In this document: positions 10,583 through 20,016 of the stretch, one piece after another
Layout: each line of letters opens with the position of its first letter
How positions within the stretch are numbered: the first letter of the stretch is position 1
Source: Stentor roeselii
Lineage: Eukaryota > Ciliophora > Heterotrichea > Heterotrichida > Stentoridae
Assembly (NCBI GenBank): GCA_006503475.1
Contig: RSEH01000207.1
Span: 23,412-87,411, forward strand
DNA length: 64,000 nt
Direction: 5' to 3'
The notes under the pieces: model-generated
Seen by the model: the letters and a program-made list of their open reading frames with translations, nothing else
What the model was told of the DNA's origin: nothing
Databases searched by the model: none
Translations under genes and position numbers: made by a program

Positions 10583-11707
10583 ATGTGGAGTGTTCGAAGA
10601 AGTCTCAGTTACAAGCTATTCACCCCAGGTCCTCTAAACACAACCCCATCAGTAAAGCAAGCGATGTGTGAAGACCTAGGAGAAAGCCGAGTCTTTTCTT
10701 CTCTCTCCTCCTCAATCCGTGCATCTCTACTGAAAATAGCAAGTCTCCCTTCCTCATCTCACACTTCAATCCTTCTTCCCGGCAGCGGTACCTTCGGTGT
10801 AGAAGCGACTTTACGAACAGCCTTATCAAAATCCAATAATCTTCTAATAGCTGCTAACGGTGCATACGGTGAAAGAATGTCAAAAATCTGTTCAATCCTT
10901 TCAATTCCCCACAAAGTCCTCCGTTACGACGAAAGGGAAAAAGTGCGTACACAAGACGTTTTATCTCATTTATCATCAGATTTCTCTCACTTCGCAATGG
11001 TCCATTCAGAGACCACCACCGGGATCCTGAACCCGATTCAAGAAGTGGCAGAAGCAGTGAAGACCCACAGGCCAGGAACGGTGATCATCGCTGACTGCGT
11101 CTCTTCATTTGGCGCCGTCAGCATCGACTTCTCCTCCTTGGACTTCATCGTCACCTGCTCCAATAAACTGATCCAAGGCGTGCCTGGCCTTGCTTTGGTC
11201 ATTGCCCGAAAGGAGGTACTTGAAAAATGTGAGGGAAATGCAAAGTCAGCCTTTTTAGACTTGCTTCAAATTGAAAAAAGTGGAAAAAACTTTGTCACTA
11301 TGCCACCTTTTCAAAGTGTCGTCGCTTTGCAACAGGCTTTGAATGAGTTTTTTGATGAAGGAGGACTTGAAGCCAGGGAAAAAAGATATCAGAATAATTT
11401 GAAGGTTTTGAAAAGGGGAATGGAAGAATTGGGATTTAGATATTATATTAGACCGGAAGACCAGGGATGGATCATCAGCACTTTTATTGAACCGAAGCAC
11501 CCGAATTATGATTTTAAAAAACTTTACCAGTTTTTGGTTGATAGAGGAATTGTTATTTACCCTGGAAAACTTAGCAAGTTTCCTACTTTTCGAATTGGAA
11601 CTATTGGAGAACTTCATGAAAGTGATATGAAATCTTGCATTCAACATATTCGAGATGCTTTCGAATTTATGAAAATTCAGATGCCTTTAAATGAATCTTG
11701 CTATTAG
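10583..11707 (+). CDS. phnW: 2-aminoethylphosphonate:pyruvate aminotransferase
   Basis: A 374-residue class V PLP-dependent aminotransferase. It moves the amino group between 2-aminoethylphosphonate and pyruvate, giving phosphonoacetaldehyde and alanine. The family signature is plain: KLFTPGPLNTTPSVKQAM at the N-terminus, LLPGSGTFGVEA, HSETTTGILNPIQEVA, the PLP-binding Asp in IIADCVSSFGA (D171) and the Schiff-base Lys in TCSNKLIQGVPG (K195). The C-terminal FPTFRIGTIGELHESDM is typical of PhnW. Length matches the bacterial enzyme. The first ~10 residues (MWSVRRSLSY) are basic and Ser-rich and could target mitochondria. Ciliate lipids are known to contain aminoethylphosphonate, so the enzyme could work in either direction here. 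Confidence 0.93.
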   Translation: MWSVRRSLSYKLFTPGPLNTTPSVKQAMCEDLGESRVFSSLSSSIRASLLKIASLPSSSHTSILLPGSGTFGVEATLRTALSKSNNLLIAANGAYGERMSKICSILSIPHKVLRYDEREKVRTQDVLSHLSSDFSHFAMVHSETTTGILNPIQEVAEAVKTHRPGTVIIADCVSSFGAVSIDFSSLDFIVTCSNKLIQGVPGLALVIARKEVLEKCEGNAKSAFLDLLQIEKSGKNFVTMPPFQSVVALQQALNEFFDEGGLEAREKRYQNNLKVLKRGMEELGFRYYIRPEDQGWIISTFIEPKHPNYDFKKLYQFLVDRGIVIYPGKLSKFPTFRIGTIGELHESDMKSCIQHIRDAFEFMKIQMPLNESCY

Positions 11708-12974
11708 TTAGGTTTTAGCTCGTAATAGATATTTCGCTGTAGTTATTCTTTTTAGGAAAATGAGTCGAAGGTGAATGATGGATTTGGGATAATTACTCTA
11801 GAGGAATAATTGACTGAACTTGTAAAGACTTGCTGGAGGTATTCGGGGTATTGCTGAAATTTTCACCACTTGAGATGAGGATTTTAATAGCAAACTTGGT
11901 AAATGACAAGAATTTACAATTTTTCGAAGAATTTTATTATTTATATACTTAAAAGATTCAGCACTTTTAATAGAATCACTGAAAAATTTATCAGAGAAGG
12001 AATTTAGAAAATTAATATATTGTAAATGTATTTTTTTTCAAATATGGCCCATCGAAAGAAAACAAATTAAATATTATCCCAGAGAGAGATATACTCAATA
12101 TAAAATATATTATAATAGAAATTGCCCGATGCAATCACTAACTGCATAATTCACTACACAATATTTGATAATTACCTGGTGGAAAAAAAATATTAAGAAA
12201 TAAACTAAATGCAAAAACTGCCAGAGATTTGCACTTTGCCAAAAGATTCTAGAAATTAAGAAGAGTATGTGTAGATTCAATTATTGTTATATCGGGAAAA
12301 GTATTAGAAATCAGTCAATCATGGATAATTTAAATAAAGATTAGCCAAATATACCTTATCTACTTTGGGCTAATAAATATTTGCAAAAACATACAGAGTT
12401 TCATAATGTAATTACACTCACCATCTGGTAAATCATTAAGATAACCCTATAGATCCATATGATAAAAATATCCAAACCCAAAATATTTAAAATGTATATT
12501 CAAGGGTCAAACATAAATTCAGATAGCAATTTGAACACCGAATCATGTATTATTTCAAGCCATTTATTTGAATTCACATGAAGACATTAACGCGAAAAAA
12601 TTATTTCGAAAGAATCTTAAATGAATTGTTTATTCTTTTCAACTTTATAAAAAAACTCTAGAATTTTTTTCTCCACATCTAACTTTAAGATTTTATTATT
12701 TTTATCCATATATTATCTGAATAATCCTTAAAAATATCTAAAAAAGTGTAAATTTTTTTCATTTACTTCAAACTCCGCGGTTTCACACATATGGTTTCAA
12801 AATCGGTGATTTGTTACCCTTTACCACCATATTCCAAACTGGGTCCTGATCTTTATACTCAGTACCAATCTTGCTGAATTTCTGTATTTCATTATTAATT
12901 TGTGTATATATTCTATTAGCTAATAAACTTAAAATCATTAATTTTCATACAATTCCAAATTCTGAAAATAAAAT
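11708..12974. other. Non-coding spacer, 1.3 kb
   Basis: AT-rich spacer between convergent genes. A patch at about 12765-12860 has visibly higher G+C than the rest but contains no convincing frame or tRNA fold. Otherwise nothing is recognised. Confidence 0.5.
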
Positions 12975-14825
12975 CTACACAATTCTCAGTCTTCTATTAT
13001 TATTCGGAGTCCTAGTCCTGAGCGAAGGACTGATGACCGCCGGTAAGCTTTCTTTCGAGTTCATCATATTCGAGGCTTCAAAATTCGACTCATCAACAAA
13101 AGCTTTAATATTCTGACACGCTTCAATGACCAAGTTTTCAAATTCCTTTTGTTTCCAAGGAATAGTTGTTTTGCTTGACTCCCAAGAAAGTTTCAGCATT
13201 TTTTCCTTCATCTCGATCAAGTCTTTCCTTGCGAATTCCTTGTTTCGGTAGAGAATTGAAGGTACTTTAGGAAGACTCGGCCTTGCAGGTAGTAAGACGT
13301 TGTTGCTCGTCAAGGCAACTCCTCGCTTCTGGGGCGGTTCGAGTTTCGGCTTTAAAAAGCTGTTACCTTTGATTTCTTCCTCCTGGGCCAGTAATGCCAG
13401 GTCAATTTGAGCGTTTTCCACAAGCGTCACTAACAAAAAGCTGCAGTTTTGAATATTTTCCTCGTTTTTTCTGATTTTCATTAAAAAGTTACCTTCATTT
13501 TCCTTGATTTCAGTGAAAATAACTTCTAAATTATGAACATCTTTGAGTTCTTTCGCTTTAAGCTCTTCAACCTCTCTTAAGACCTGCTGACTAAATAGCA
13601 TTCCTTCATTTTCACAAGAAGTTATCAATTTTTTCAGCATGTCGAACTTTTCAATGACCTCAAGTTTGACTTTTTGCATGGCAGGTTCAACTTTAAGTTC
13701 ACAAAACTTCTCAAAAACATCTAACATGTCACTTTTACTGACATAATTTTCATGATATTTCGTATCTTTCGAGACCTTTACCGGACTTTTGCTTTCAACG
13801 CTGCGAATAGCGACAGGAACAGCTTCTTTAGGTTTTTCAAGTAAAATTTCAGTTTTACGTTGTTCAACATGTTTAATAGTTTCTAAGATTTTCGCAATTG
13901 CAGCTTCCCTGGTTGGATTATTTCCAACGTTAAGAGCTTCTGAATGGAGTTCTTTAAGTAAAACATTTTCGAACTCAGCAAGTCGTTTACGGGAGAAAGG
14001 GTCGAGGCAGTAGTTAAGTGCATCTGAAATAAGGCCGACTGTTTGAAGAGGAATGAACTTGTCCATGAAAGAGTCTCTGATGATGAAGGCAGTCTTCGCG
14101 TCTTGAGTGTCTTGATTGAGTTCTTGCAACTTGCTGTCGACTTTCACTCTTTCGCCTTCAAAAACCTCCTGATCCAGTTTATTAGTCTTTAAAAGATTGA
14201 TAGTACTGTAAATGTCCCCCAAGCTTTTTTTCACCCCTTCAAACTGCCGGTCGTATTTCATCAAGTTTAACAGAATTTCATCCATTTTCGTCTGAGTCGA
14301 GTTCATTTTTTCCTCAACTTTCAGTCCTTTGTCCAGGTAGTTCGCGTTTAGTTCCTTGAAGTGTGAGTTGATTGTTTCGATTTCATGTAAAATCAACGCC
14401 TGGTGACTTTCAACCAAGTCCTTTACTCGAGTGATGTCTTTTGTTAGTTCGTCTTGAAGACCTTCAACTCGCTTCATGTTTTCAGAGGTGCCCGTGATTT
14501 GAAAGGAAAGTGATTTGAAGTGTTCTTTGAAACTCACGATGTCCTGATCGAAGCGGACCATGTCGCGTTTTCGAGACCCTTCAATATCAGAGATTTTCTT
14601 CTTCAAGTCACTAAGAACAGTATTTCCAGCTTCTTCTCCAAACACGCAAGCTTCGGCAAGACTAAGTCGCTTTTCAATACTTTTCACATTTGAAGCAAGT
14701 GCGGCATGGGCCTCACGGTCTTCCCTGGCTTTTTTATTGAAAATCTCAAGTTGTTGATAAATGACTTCTCTCAAGCGAGTCTCCAAGTCGAACCATTCAA
14801 GTTCTTTCACAGTAGTTTCAGTCAT
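12975..14825 (-). CDS. Coiled-coil protein, unknown function
   Basis: About 616 residues from the ATG at 14823-14825 (MTETTVKELEWF). The frame continues upstream to another ATG at 14906, but that would overlap the divergent MFS gene, so the internal Met is preferred. The protein is rich in Glu, Lys, Leu and Asn with extended heptad patterns at ~20-260 and ~375-500. Between them is a less charged segment (LISDALNYCLDPFSRKRLAE). The C-terminus is Pro/Arg-rich (SPSLRTRTPNNNRRLRIV). No enzyme motif or membrane segment is seen. A structural role in the cytoskeleton or cilium is plausible but not demonstrable from sequence. Confidence 0.82.
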   Translation of the reverse strand: MTETTVKELEWFDLETRLREVIYQQLEIFNKKAREDREAHAALASNVKSIEKRLSLAEACVFGEEAGNTVLSDLKKKISDIEGSRKRDMVRFDQDIVSFKEHFKSLSFQITGTSENMKRVEGLQDELTKDITRVKDLVESHQALILHEIETINSHFKELNANYLDKGLKVEEKMNSTQTKMDEILLNLMKYDRQFEGVKKSLGDIYSTINLLKTNKLDQEVFEGERVKVDSKLQELNQDTQDAKTAFIIRDSFMDKFIPLQTVGLISDALNYCLDPFSRKRLAEFENVLLKELHSEALNVGNNPTREAAIAKILETIKHVEQRKTEILLEKPKEAVPVAIRSVESKSPVKVSKDTKYHENYVSKSDMLDVFEKFCELKVEPAMQKVKLEVIEKFDMLKKLITSCENEGMLFSQQVLREVEELKAKELKDVHNLEVIFTEIKENEGNFLMKIRKNEENIQNCSFLLVTLVENAQIDLALLAQEEEIKGNSFLKPKLEPPQKRGVALTSNNVLLPARPSLPKVPSILYRNKEFARKDLIEMKEKMLKLSWESSKTTIPWKQKEFENLVIEACQNIKAFVDESNFEASNMMNSKESLPAVISPSLRTRTPNNNRRLRIV

Positions 14826-14874
14826 ATTTGAATTAAAAGTTAAAGAATTCCAGTGATTCAGAGTCTTGTTAAAA
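14826..14874. promoter_or_regulatory. 49-bp divergent promoter
   Basis: Spacer between the chosen start codons of the coiled-coil gene (minus) and the MFS gene (plus). It must contain both promoters if the starts are right. No known motif is seen. Confidence 0.4.
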
Positions 14875-16230
14875 ATGTTTACCAAAGAAGCTGGAACTCC
14901 GCTCATTGGTCAGTCGCCGAAGAAGTACAACTTGTTGAAGTCGATAAAGTCATTAAAAAAGAACCCTCGAGAGTTTTGGTTACTTTACCTGGTGGCTTTA
15001 TTGACGATCACTCCCTTCACAACGTCAGTGATTTCTACAACTCTTTACACCACACGAATCCTGAAGTTCACAGATGTTCAGGCAGGAATGATAATGGGTT
15101 CCTTTGGGTTAATTGTTGGAGTTTTTTCAGTTCTTTTTAGCGGATTTCCAGCTCGCTTCGGCCTTCGAATTGCGCTGCTGGTCTCTACAGGCCTAAGCAT
15201 TGTTTTTAACTTGCTGATGACGATGGGCTTCCACAGATACATCCAGATAGGCCTGATGCTTGTGTTGTTCTTGCCAGGGTTTTCAATAATCATCATCAGT
15301 TTAAAGCTTTCAGTGAAACTTTACACATTTCCTAAAAATCGCAGTGCGGGTTACTCTTTGTTTTACATGATCTTCTTCGCATCTGGAGGCTTTGCTGGAG
15401 TGACTGCGGACCTTGTGTTATATGAAAGGACAACAGTGTTTGAATCGTATCAAGAACTCATGTTTTTCAACATTGGTTGTTATGTCTTCGCTTTTTTTGT
15501 CTCTTGTTTCATGCGCAATCTGGATGTCGGGGAAAGTGGAGAAAAAATCTTAGAGTTTAAAAGAGAAGAAAGCAACTGGGAGTACTTGAAACAGGTTTTT
15601 ATCACTGAAAGATTTTGGAGGTTTTTTTTGTTGATTGTTTTGCTGACTGTTGTAAAATCGATGTACTTTCATTTGACTGCCACTCTGCCTTTATATGTGA
15701 AGAGGGACTACGGGGAACAGGAACATTTCGGAATTTTGATGGGTGCTCATCAGGTGGTTTTATTGATTTTTATTCCGATTTTAACTGCATTGATCAGGTT
15801 CTGCGACTTTTACACCCTGCTTATTGTTGGCAGCTTGTCAACCGCGTTGTCTCCTTTTGTGTTGTTTGTGGAGGACTCGTTTTTTATGTTAGGAGTTTTT
15901 GTCATTGTTTTGTCTGTTGGAGAAGCGATTTACGCTCCGAGACTTGTGGACTACACCTTGGCTGCTGCTCCTAAAGGAAAAGAAGCGATTTATCTGGGAC
16001 TTTCAAATATGCCTAACTCTATCGGCTTACTTGTCACAGGCATCAGCTCAGGCCTGCTTATGAGCAACTTTTGCCCAGCGGGTGGCGGGGAACAGTGTTA
16101 TTTGGTTTGGATTTACATTGGAGGGTATTGTCTCTTTATCTGTTTTATCATTATTATCTTTCGAGGGTATTTTGATAAGAAGTACGAAAGTGATGACAGT
16201 GTCGAATTAGTTGAGAAAAGAATGAACTAA
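14875..16230 (+). CDS. Major facilitator superfamily transporter
   Basis: About 451 residues from the ATG at 14875; three upstream codons are open but lack an ATG. Twelve hydrophobic segments can be read in two groups of six, split by a charged loop at ~residues 200-225 (ESGEKILEFKREESNWEYLK). The loop between the second and third segments, SGFPARFGLRIALLV, is a variant of MFS motif A. The overall pattern is close to nodulin-like and monocarboxylate-type MFS carriers. Substrate cannot be told. The protein ends with a short cytosolic tail (DKKYESDDSVELVEKRMN). It would sit in the plasma membrane or an internal membrane. Confidence 0.85.
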   Translation: MFTKEAGTPLIGQSPKKYNLLKSIKSLKKNPREFWLLYLVALLTITPFTTSVISTTLYTTRILKFTDVQAGMIMGSFGLIVGVFSVLFSGFPARFGLRIALLVSTGLSIVFNLLMTMGFHRYIQIGLMLVLFLPGFSIIIISLKLSVKLYTFPKNRSAGYSLFYMIFFASGGFAGVTADLVLYERTTVFESYQELMFFNIGCYVFAFFVSCFMRNLDVGESGEKILEFKREESNWEYLKQVFITERFWRFFLLIVLLTVVKSMYFHLTATLPLYVKRDYGEQEHFGILMGAHQVVLLIFIPILTALIRFCDFYTLLIVGSLSTALSPFVLFVEDSFFMLGVFVIVLSVGEAIYAPRLVDYTLAAAPKGKEAIYLGLSNMPNSIGLLVTGISSGLLMSNFCPAGGGEQCYLVWIYIGGYCLFICFIIIIFRGYFDKKYESDDSVELVEKRMN

Positions 16231-16365
16231 TAGATTAACTAAATTCATAGATTATTTCAAAATCTTTTAAGAAATTTGATGTTTTATTATCTGCTGATAT
16301 TAATCAATAATTTTAGTTAAACTAGTCATATTTCTTGATAATGGAATCTTTTCATAAAGAAAACA

Positions 16366-17364
16366 ATGAAAATATTAGACTACTGGCCAGGCAAGAACCT
16401 TTTCATCTGTAAAGGGAAGTTAATGCTAGGGCCAGACTGGTACAAAGGTCTATCAACATGTCTTCTAATCCTAACAATAAGTGGTTTAATCTACACCTAC
16501 CCTTTGCATTACTTTCAAGGCCAATCTCTTTATTCCCCAACAGTTCTAATCTCAGTTCTTCTTCCAACATCGCTCTTAAGTCTCTTCTCAGTAGCAACTC
16601 ACGAGCCGGGGTACATTCCAAGGCAAAGTTCAATTTTCACATCAAAGCAAAATCAAGGAATCAACGAATACATCACCTCGCCACGCCCGCTCATCATTCA
16701 GCATCGAGGGTCGATGTACAAGTTGAAGTTCTGCAAGACTTGCCTTTTATTCCGTCCTCCTCGTTCTTCCCATTGTTCAGTTTGTGACATGTGCGTTGAA
16801 GAGTTTGACCATCACTGTCCTTGGATTGGAAATTGTGTAGGCAAAAGAAATTATTTTTACTTTTTTCGATTTTTAGTCTCCATCAACGCCTTGTCTTTTG
16901 TGGCTTTTGTTGTTTGTTTATCACATGCGGCGGATGAGAGAGCTAATAGGTATGACCGAGTCGCTTCTTCAGTTCTTAGTGTCGCGATTTTCGTTGTTTT
17001 GTTCTTTGTTGTGGGACTTTTGGCCTTTCATATCTACCTGGTACTCACTGGAACGACCACAAATGAAAAAATTAAAGAAACTTGGCCGGAGTCTAGTTTT
17101 AACCCTTTTTTCTTCGCTAGTAGGAAAATTAATTGCTTGGCTAAGGTGAAGAACAGGAAAAGTAAACCGCAGTTTAATTTAAATGCTGTTGTTGAACAGT
17201 ATCAGGATGAACTTAATCCCAATTTGATTTTGAGAAATGTTAGGGTTTTTAGAAGGTTTCTTGGAAGTAATGGAGATGATAGTGCTGAACAGCTGAGTAA
17301 ACCAGTTTCTATTTTTAAACCGGGGATTAGTAGACCTGAATCACCTTTAAAAGAATTTATTTAG
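16366..17364 (+). CDS. DHHC palmitoyltransferase
   Basis: A 332-residue S-acyltransferase that transfers palmitate to protein cysteines. The Cys-rich DHHC domain is complete: [40 protein letters not shown], then NYFYFFRF. Two membrane segments precede it (about residues 30-48 and 60-78) and two follow ([14 protein letters not shown] and [20 protein letters not shown]), the standard four-pass layout with the catalytic domain in the cytosol. The C-terminal region contains [10 protein letters not shown], the TTxE motif that follows the last membrane segment in this family, and [16 protein letters not shown]. All DHHC catalytic residues are present, so it should be active. Confidence 0.93.
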   Translation: MKILDYWPGKNLFICKGKLMLGPDWYKGLSTCLLILTISGLIYTYPLHYFQGQSLYSPTVLISVLLPTSLLSLFSVATHEPGYIPRQSSIFTSKQNQGINEYITSPRPLIIQHRGSMYKLKFCKTCLLFRPPRSSHCSVCDMCVEEFDHHCPWIGNCVGKRNYFYFFRFLVSINALSFVAFVVCLSHAADERANRYDRVASSVLSVAIFVVLFFVVGLLAFHIYLVLTGTTTNEKIKETWPESSFNPFFFASRKINCLAKVKNRKSKPQFNLNAVVEQYQDELNPNLILRNVRVFRRFLGSNGDDSAEQLSKPVSIFKPGISRPESPLKEFI

Positions 17365-17447
17365 GAAGGGGGTTGTTTATATTTCAAGTTAGGCCTTTAT
17401 TTAATTAATACAATTTTTTAATACCAATTACAAAAAGATTACTAACT

Positions 17448-18059
17448 TTATAGAAATATGTCTTGAGACTCGTTTAAAGTACTTTCTGACTCTAAATAAC
17501 GGTTTTTTTTACCTCGGAGGCTTTTTTGTGGAAGGGTTTTCAACTCGCTTATTTCTTTATCCTTAAGAAAAATTTCAGATTGCAGTTTTTCGATGGTTTC
17601 TGCAGATTTCTTCAAACTCATATTTAAATTTTCCACTTTTTCCATTATTTTGCTTCTGTTCGATCCTCTTAAAAGTTCAATCAACAAACCAAGCAGCATT
17701 TTCCTGTCATCGAAACCAAGGCAAACAGTTTCTTGTTCAGAAATAAAAAGTTTATTAACAACAGAAACTTCTGAAACTATTTCAGTCTTTGAAAGAGACA
17801 CTTTCTTGCTAAACTCATAACAAAGAGTTGTAATCAAACTTTTTAAATTTGTGAAAGTTTTCACCTTTGAATTATGAGGAATGTTTCTTTGCGCAAGGGT
17901 GAGTGAAAGGGCAGAGATCAGGTCTTCATAAGGACTGACTGTTGAAGTTTTAGGAGTTTTTTCGTGTTCAACAGTGTTGGTCTGAGAAGAGCCGTATTCT
18001 GAATCGTCGTCTGAGGAGGATACTGAAATTTTTGAAATCTTTTGGGTGTTATTTTCCAT
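17448..18059 (-). CDS. Small coiled-coil protein, unknown
   Basis: A 203-residue protein that I do not recognise. The first ~40 residues are Ser/Thr/Asp-rich and disordered. A middle section (~45-125) is mixed hydrophobic and may fold into helices. Residues ~130-180 are a heptad-like coiled coil (MEKVENLNMSLKKSAETIEK and onward). The C-terminus is basic (RGKKNRYLES). The start is the ATG at 18057-18059, only 33 bp from the start of the divergent TGS1-like gene. Nothing in the sequence points to a function. Confidence 0.75.
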   Translation of the reverse strand: MENNTQKISKISVSSSDDDSEYGSSQTNTVEHEKTPKTSTVSPYEDLISALSLTLAQRNIPHNSKVKTFTNLKSLITTLCYEFSKKVSLSKTEIVSEVSVVNKLFISEQETVCLGFDDRKMLLGLLIELLRGSNRSKIMEKVENLNMSLKKSAETIEKLQSEIFLKDKEISELKTLPQKSLRGKKNRYLESESTLNESQDIFL

Positions 18060-18092
18060 TGTTTATATTATAACCTCGGCTTATATTCTTGA
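18060..18092. promoter_or_regulatory. 33-bp divergent promoter
   Basis: Complete gap between two divergent start codons. It contains TTATATTATAA (18063-18073 region), a TATA-like stretch usable on either strand. Both transcripts must start here or inside the coding regions. Confidence 0.45.
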
Positions 18093-19418
18093 ATGATCAA
18101 AAGTCCTTTAATTAATGCTAAGAGAAAGATTTGCTGCTGCTTTACTGTTGATGACTCTGATGAATCTGATACTTCGACTATTCATTTACAGAGGGTTGAG
18201 TCGGATGTCAGTCCTTCCGTGCTTGAGCCTGGAATTTATTCTACCAAAAAGTTTGCTGCTGATAAGATTTACTATTTGAACAGTGGCAGTCATACTATAC
18301 TTGCATGTTTTCGACATGTTGTGCTTAATATTGATGATGAATCTGGTACTGCTTCTGACAGGCCAGATCACATTCCAGAAGATTTTTGGAAAGACCGATA
18401 CAAATACTACTCAAAATACGACAGAGGTGTGATGATCCACCAAGACAGCTTCACCTGTGAAGTCCAAGAAAAGATAGCAAAGCATCTCTCAAAGTTAATA
18501 AACGAGCGTAAAAAGCTCGAAACATGTCTAATCTACCCTTGCGGAGTAAGCAACATTCCACTACAGCTAAGCAAGTACTTAACCGTAAAAGTCTTAGAAA
18601 CCAATGAAACAAAAATAAAATACCTAAGACAAAACGCTGAGATCTACGAAGTCACTGCCCAACTCGAACTATCCCCTTCTCCCCTCGAAGAAATCACAGA
18701 AAAATTCGACATTTTCATAATCTGCCCTGAAATCGACCGAAAATCGCAAGTAAAAGTCTGGACAGACCTTGGTTACCTTCCAGATTTACTCGAACGTGCA
18801 TCAACTCTATCTTCAAACATAGCAATTCTCTTTCCTCCAACTCTCGACCCTTACGAATTCGTAGAATGTCTGAAGTCTCTAAACATGGAACCCTGCGTCG
18901 AGTTTATTCTTTTATTCGACCATTCACATCTAAAGAACATTGCTTGTTTCCTTGGAAATATCACAAAATTCCCAACAAGTGACATCGTCAACAGCATTCT
19001 AAGTAAAGTAGGAATGGACAAGCGTCAAAGGGATTTTATTTTTGACATCCTTCAAAAAGTAGGATTAAAGAGAGTTCTTGAAATTCTTGACCAGGCTGAA
19101 GCTGAAAGTGAAAAAGGAAGTGTTTTGGAAAAACTTAAGTCGAAGTCGAGGAAGTTTATTGATATTTTAAAGGATGAGGAAAGGATTTCTTTGGAGGGGA
19201 TCATTGTGCTTTATAGAGGTAGTGATGGGGATGAAATCGCCAGGCTTTTTGAACAGGCAAATGTTTTTTTTGTGGAAGTCGAGTCGGAAGGTGTTAGCTA
19301 TGTCGAGGTCAACAGAAACGTCATTGAGGGCTTCGAGGACATCAGCCGGTATGTGGAAGACTTGAAAACTAAAGAAACACCAAATAAAAACTCATTATTT
19401 CAGTTAATTGGCTGTTAA
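18093..19418 (+). CDS. TGS1-like (trimethylguanosine synthase fold) protein, catalytic motifs degenerate
   Basis: A 441-residue protein. Residues ~97-275 align by eye with the methyltransferase domain of TGS1, the enzyme that hypermethylates snRNA and snoRNA caps. FWKDRYKYYSKYDRGVMIHQ matches the family's YW.QRYRLFSRFD.GI.LD signature, and QEKIAKHLSKLI, NETKIKYLRQNAEIYEV and FDIFIICPE follow in the right order. The two functional motifs are altered. The SAM-binding DAFCGVGGN reads YPCGVSNIP (~149-156), and the catalytic SPPW reads CPEID (~211-215). The N-terminus has a Cys triplet (KICCCF) and the ~150-residue C-terminal extension is charged. It is probably a divergent or non-catalytic relative. 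The last three bases overlap the convergent neighbour. Confidence 0.65.
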   Translation: MIKSPLINAKRKICCCFTVDDSDESDTSTIHLQRVESDVSPSVLEPGIYSTKKFAADKIYYLNSGSHTILACFRHVVLNIDDESGTASDRPDHIPEDFWKDRYKYYSKYDRGVMIHQDSFTCEVQEKIAKHLSKLINERKKLETCLIYPCGVSNIPLQLSKYLTVKVLETNETKIKYLRQNAEIYEVTAQLELSPSPLEEITEKFDIFIICPEIDRKSQVKVWTDLGYLPDLLERASTLSSNIAILFPPTLDPYEFVECLKSLNMEPCVEFILLFDHSHLKNIACFLGNITKFPTSDIVNSILSKVGMDKRQRDFIFDILQKVGLKRVLEILDQAEAESEKGSVLEKLKSKSRKFIDILKDEERISLEGIIVLYRGSDGDEIARLFEQANVFFVEVESEGVSYVEVNRNVIEGFEDISRYVEDLKTKETPNKNSLFQLIGC

Positions 19419-20008
19419 TTATTAACCAGGTTCTCAAGAAAACGGTCAAAAGTCGACTTTTGGTCATCTTTTGCGATATTTTCAAATAAGCTAAACAAAT
19501 AATCAGCGGAATTTCCTACTTCTAAGTCGATTTCTTCGTACTTTTGAATCAGGAAAGACAAAAATTCAGTTTTTAATTTCATATTCATTGAATGTGCTTC
19601 AAGATTTTTCTTTTTCTCTTCTTTTAAATTTTCGAGTTTTCTGATAAGTTCAAAAGTGTGATTTCTGGCTTTTTCTTTCATTTTTATTTCTTGTTGGAGA
19701 CAATGTTCTACGTATTCCCCAGCAGCTTCAACAACATTGATTTTCACAAAATGAACATAACAATTAAAGCAGATCTTTTCAGGATTTTTCGTTTCAGGAT
19801 GTATTCCTGTTAAAGTCAAACAAGCAGCGCAAAAAGCTTTAAAACAAAATTTGCAGTAAAACTTTTTCAGTCCAGTTTTTCCGATGACAGTTCCACAAGT
19901 CTCACAATTTTTCATCAGAATGTAAGTCGACCTGTCAATATTCTGATCGATTTGACTGACTTTTAAAGGAACTCTTGACAAATCTTTAGAAAGTCGAAAT
20001 TCAGTCAT
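19415..20008 (-). CDS. FYVE-like zinc-finger coiled-coil protein
   Basis: A 197-residue protein with one zinc-binding module at ~34-88. It has four Cys pairs: CETCGTVIG, YCKFCFKAF, CAACLTLTG and ICFNCY, with spacing typical of FYVE and FYVE-like fingers. The basic R(R/K)HHCR signature needed for phosphatidylinositol 3-phosphate binding is replaced by KKFYCKFC, so lipid binding is doubtful. A coiled-coil section follows (~105-150). It could be a Rab effector-like or adaptor protein. Its TAA stop (19415-19417) overlaps the TAA of the convergent TGS1-like gene (19416-19418) within the palindrome TTAA. Confidence 0.75.
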   Translation of the reverse strand: MTEFRLSKDLSRVPLKVSQIDQNIDRSTYILMKNCETCGTVIGKTGLKKFYCKFCFKAFCAACLTLTGIHPETKNPEKICFNCYVHFVKINVVEAAGEYVEHCLQQEIKMKEKARNHTFELIRKLENLKEEKKKNLEAHSMNMKLKTEFLSFLIQKYEEIDLEVGNSADYLFSLFENIAKDDQKSTFDRFLENLVNN

Positions 20009-20016
20009 AAAGTTAA

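Noticed and set aside
10583-11707. Bacterial contamination explaining the phnW gene
   Set aside because: Base composition and short spacers match the surrounding eukaryotic genes, and both neighbours are clearly eukaryotic.
12871-13116. 81-residue hydrophobic plus-strand frame
   Set aside because: It lacks an ATG start, and its second half is antisense to the coiled-coil gene; hydrophobicity comes from T-rich DNA.
14826-14906. N-terminal extension of the coiled-coil gene to ATG 14906
   Set aside because: It would overlap the well-supported start of the MFS gene; the internal ATG at 14825 is adequate.
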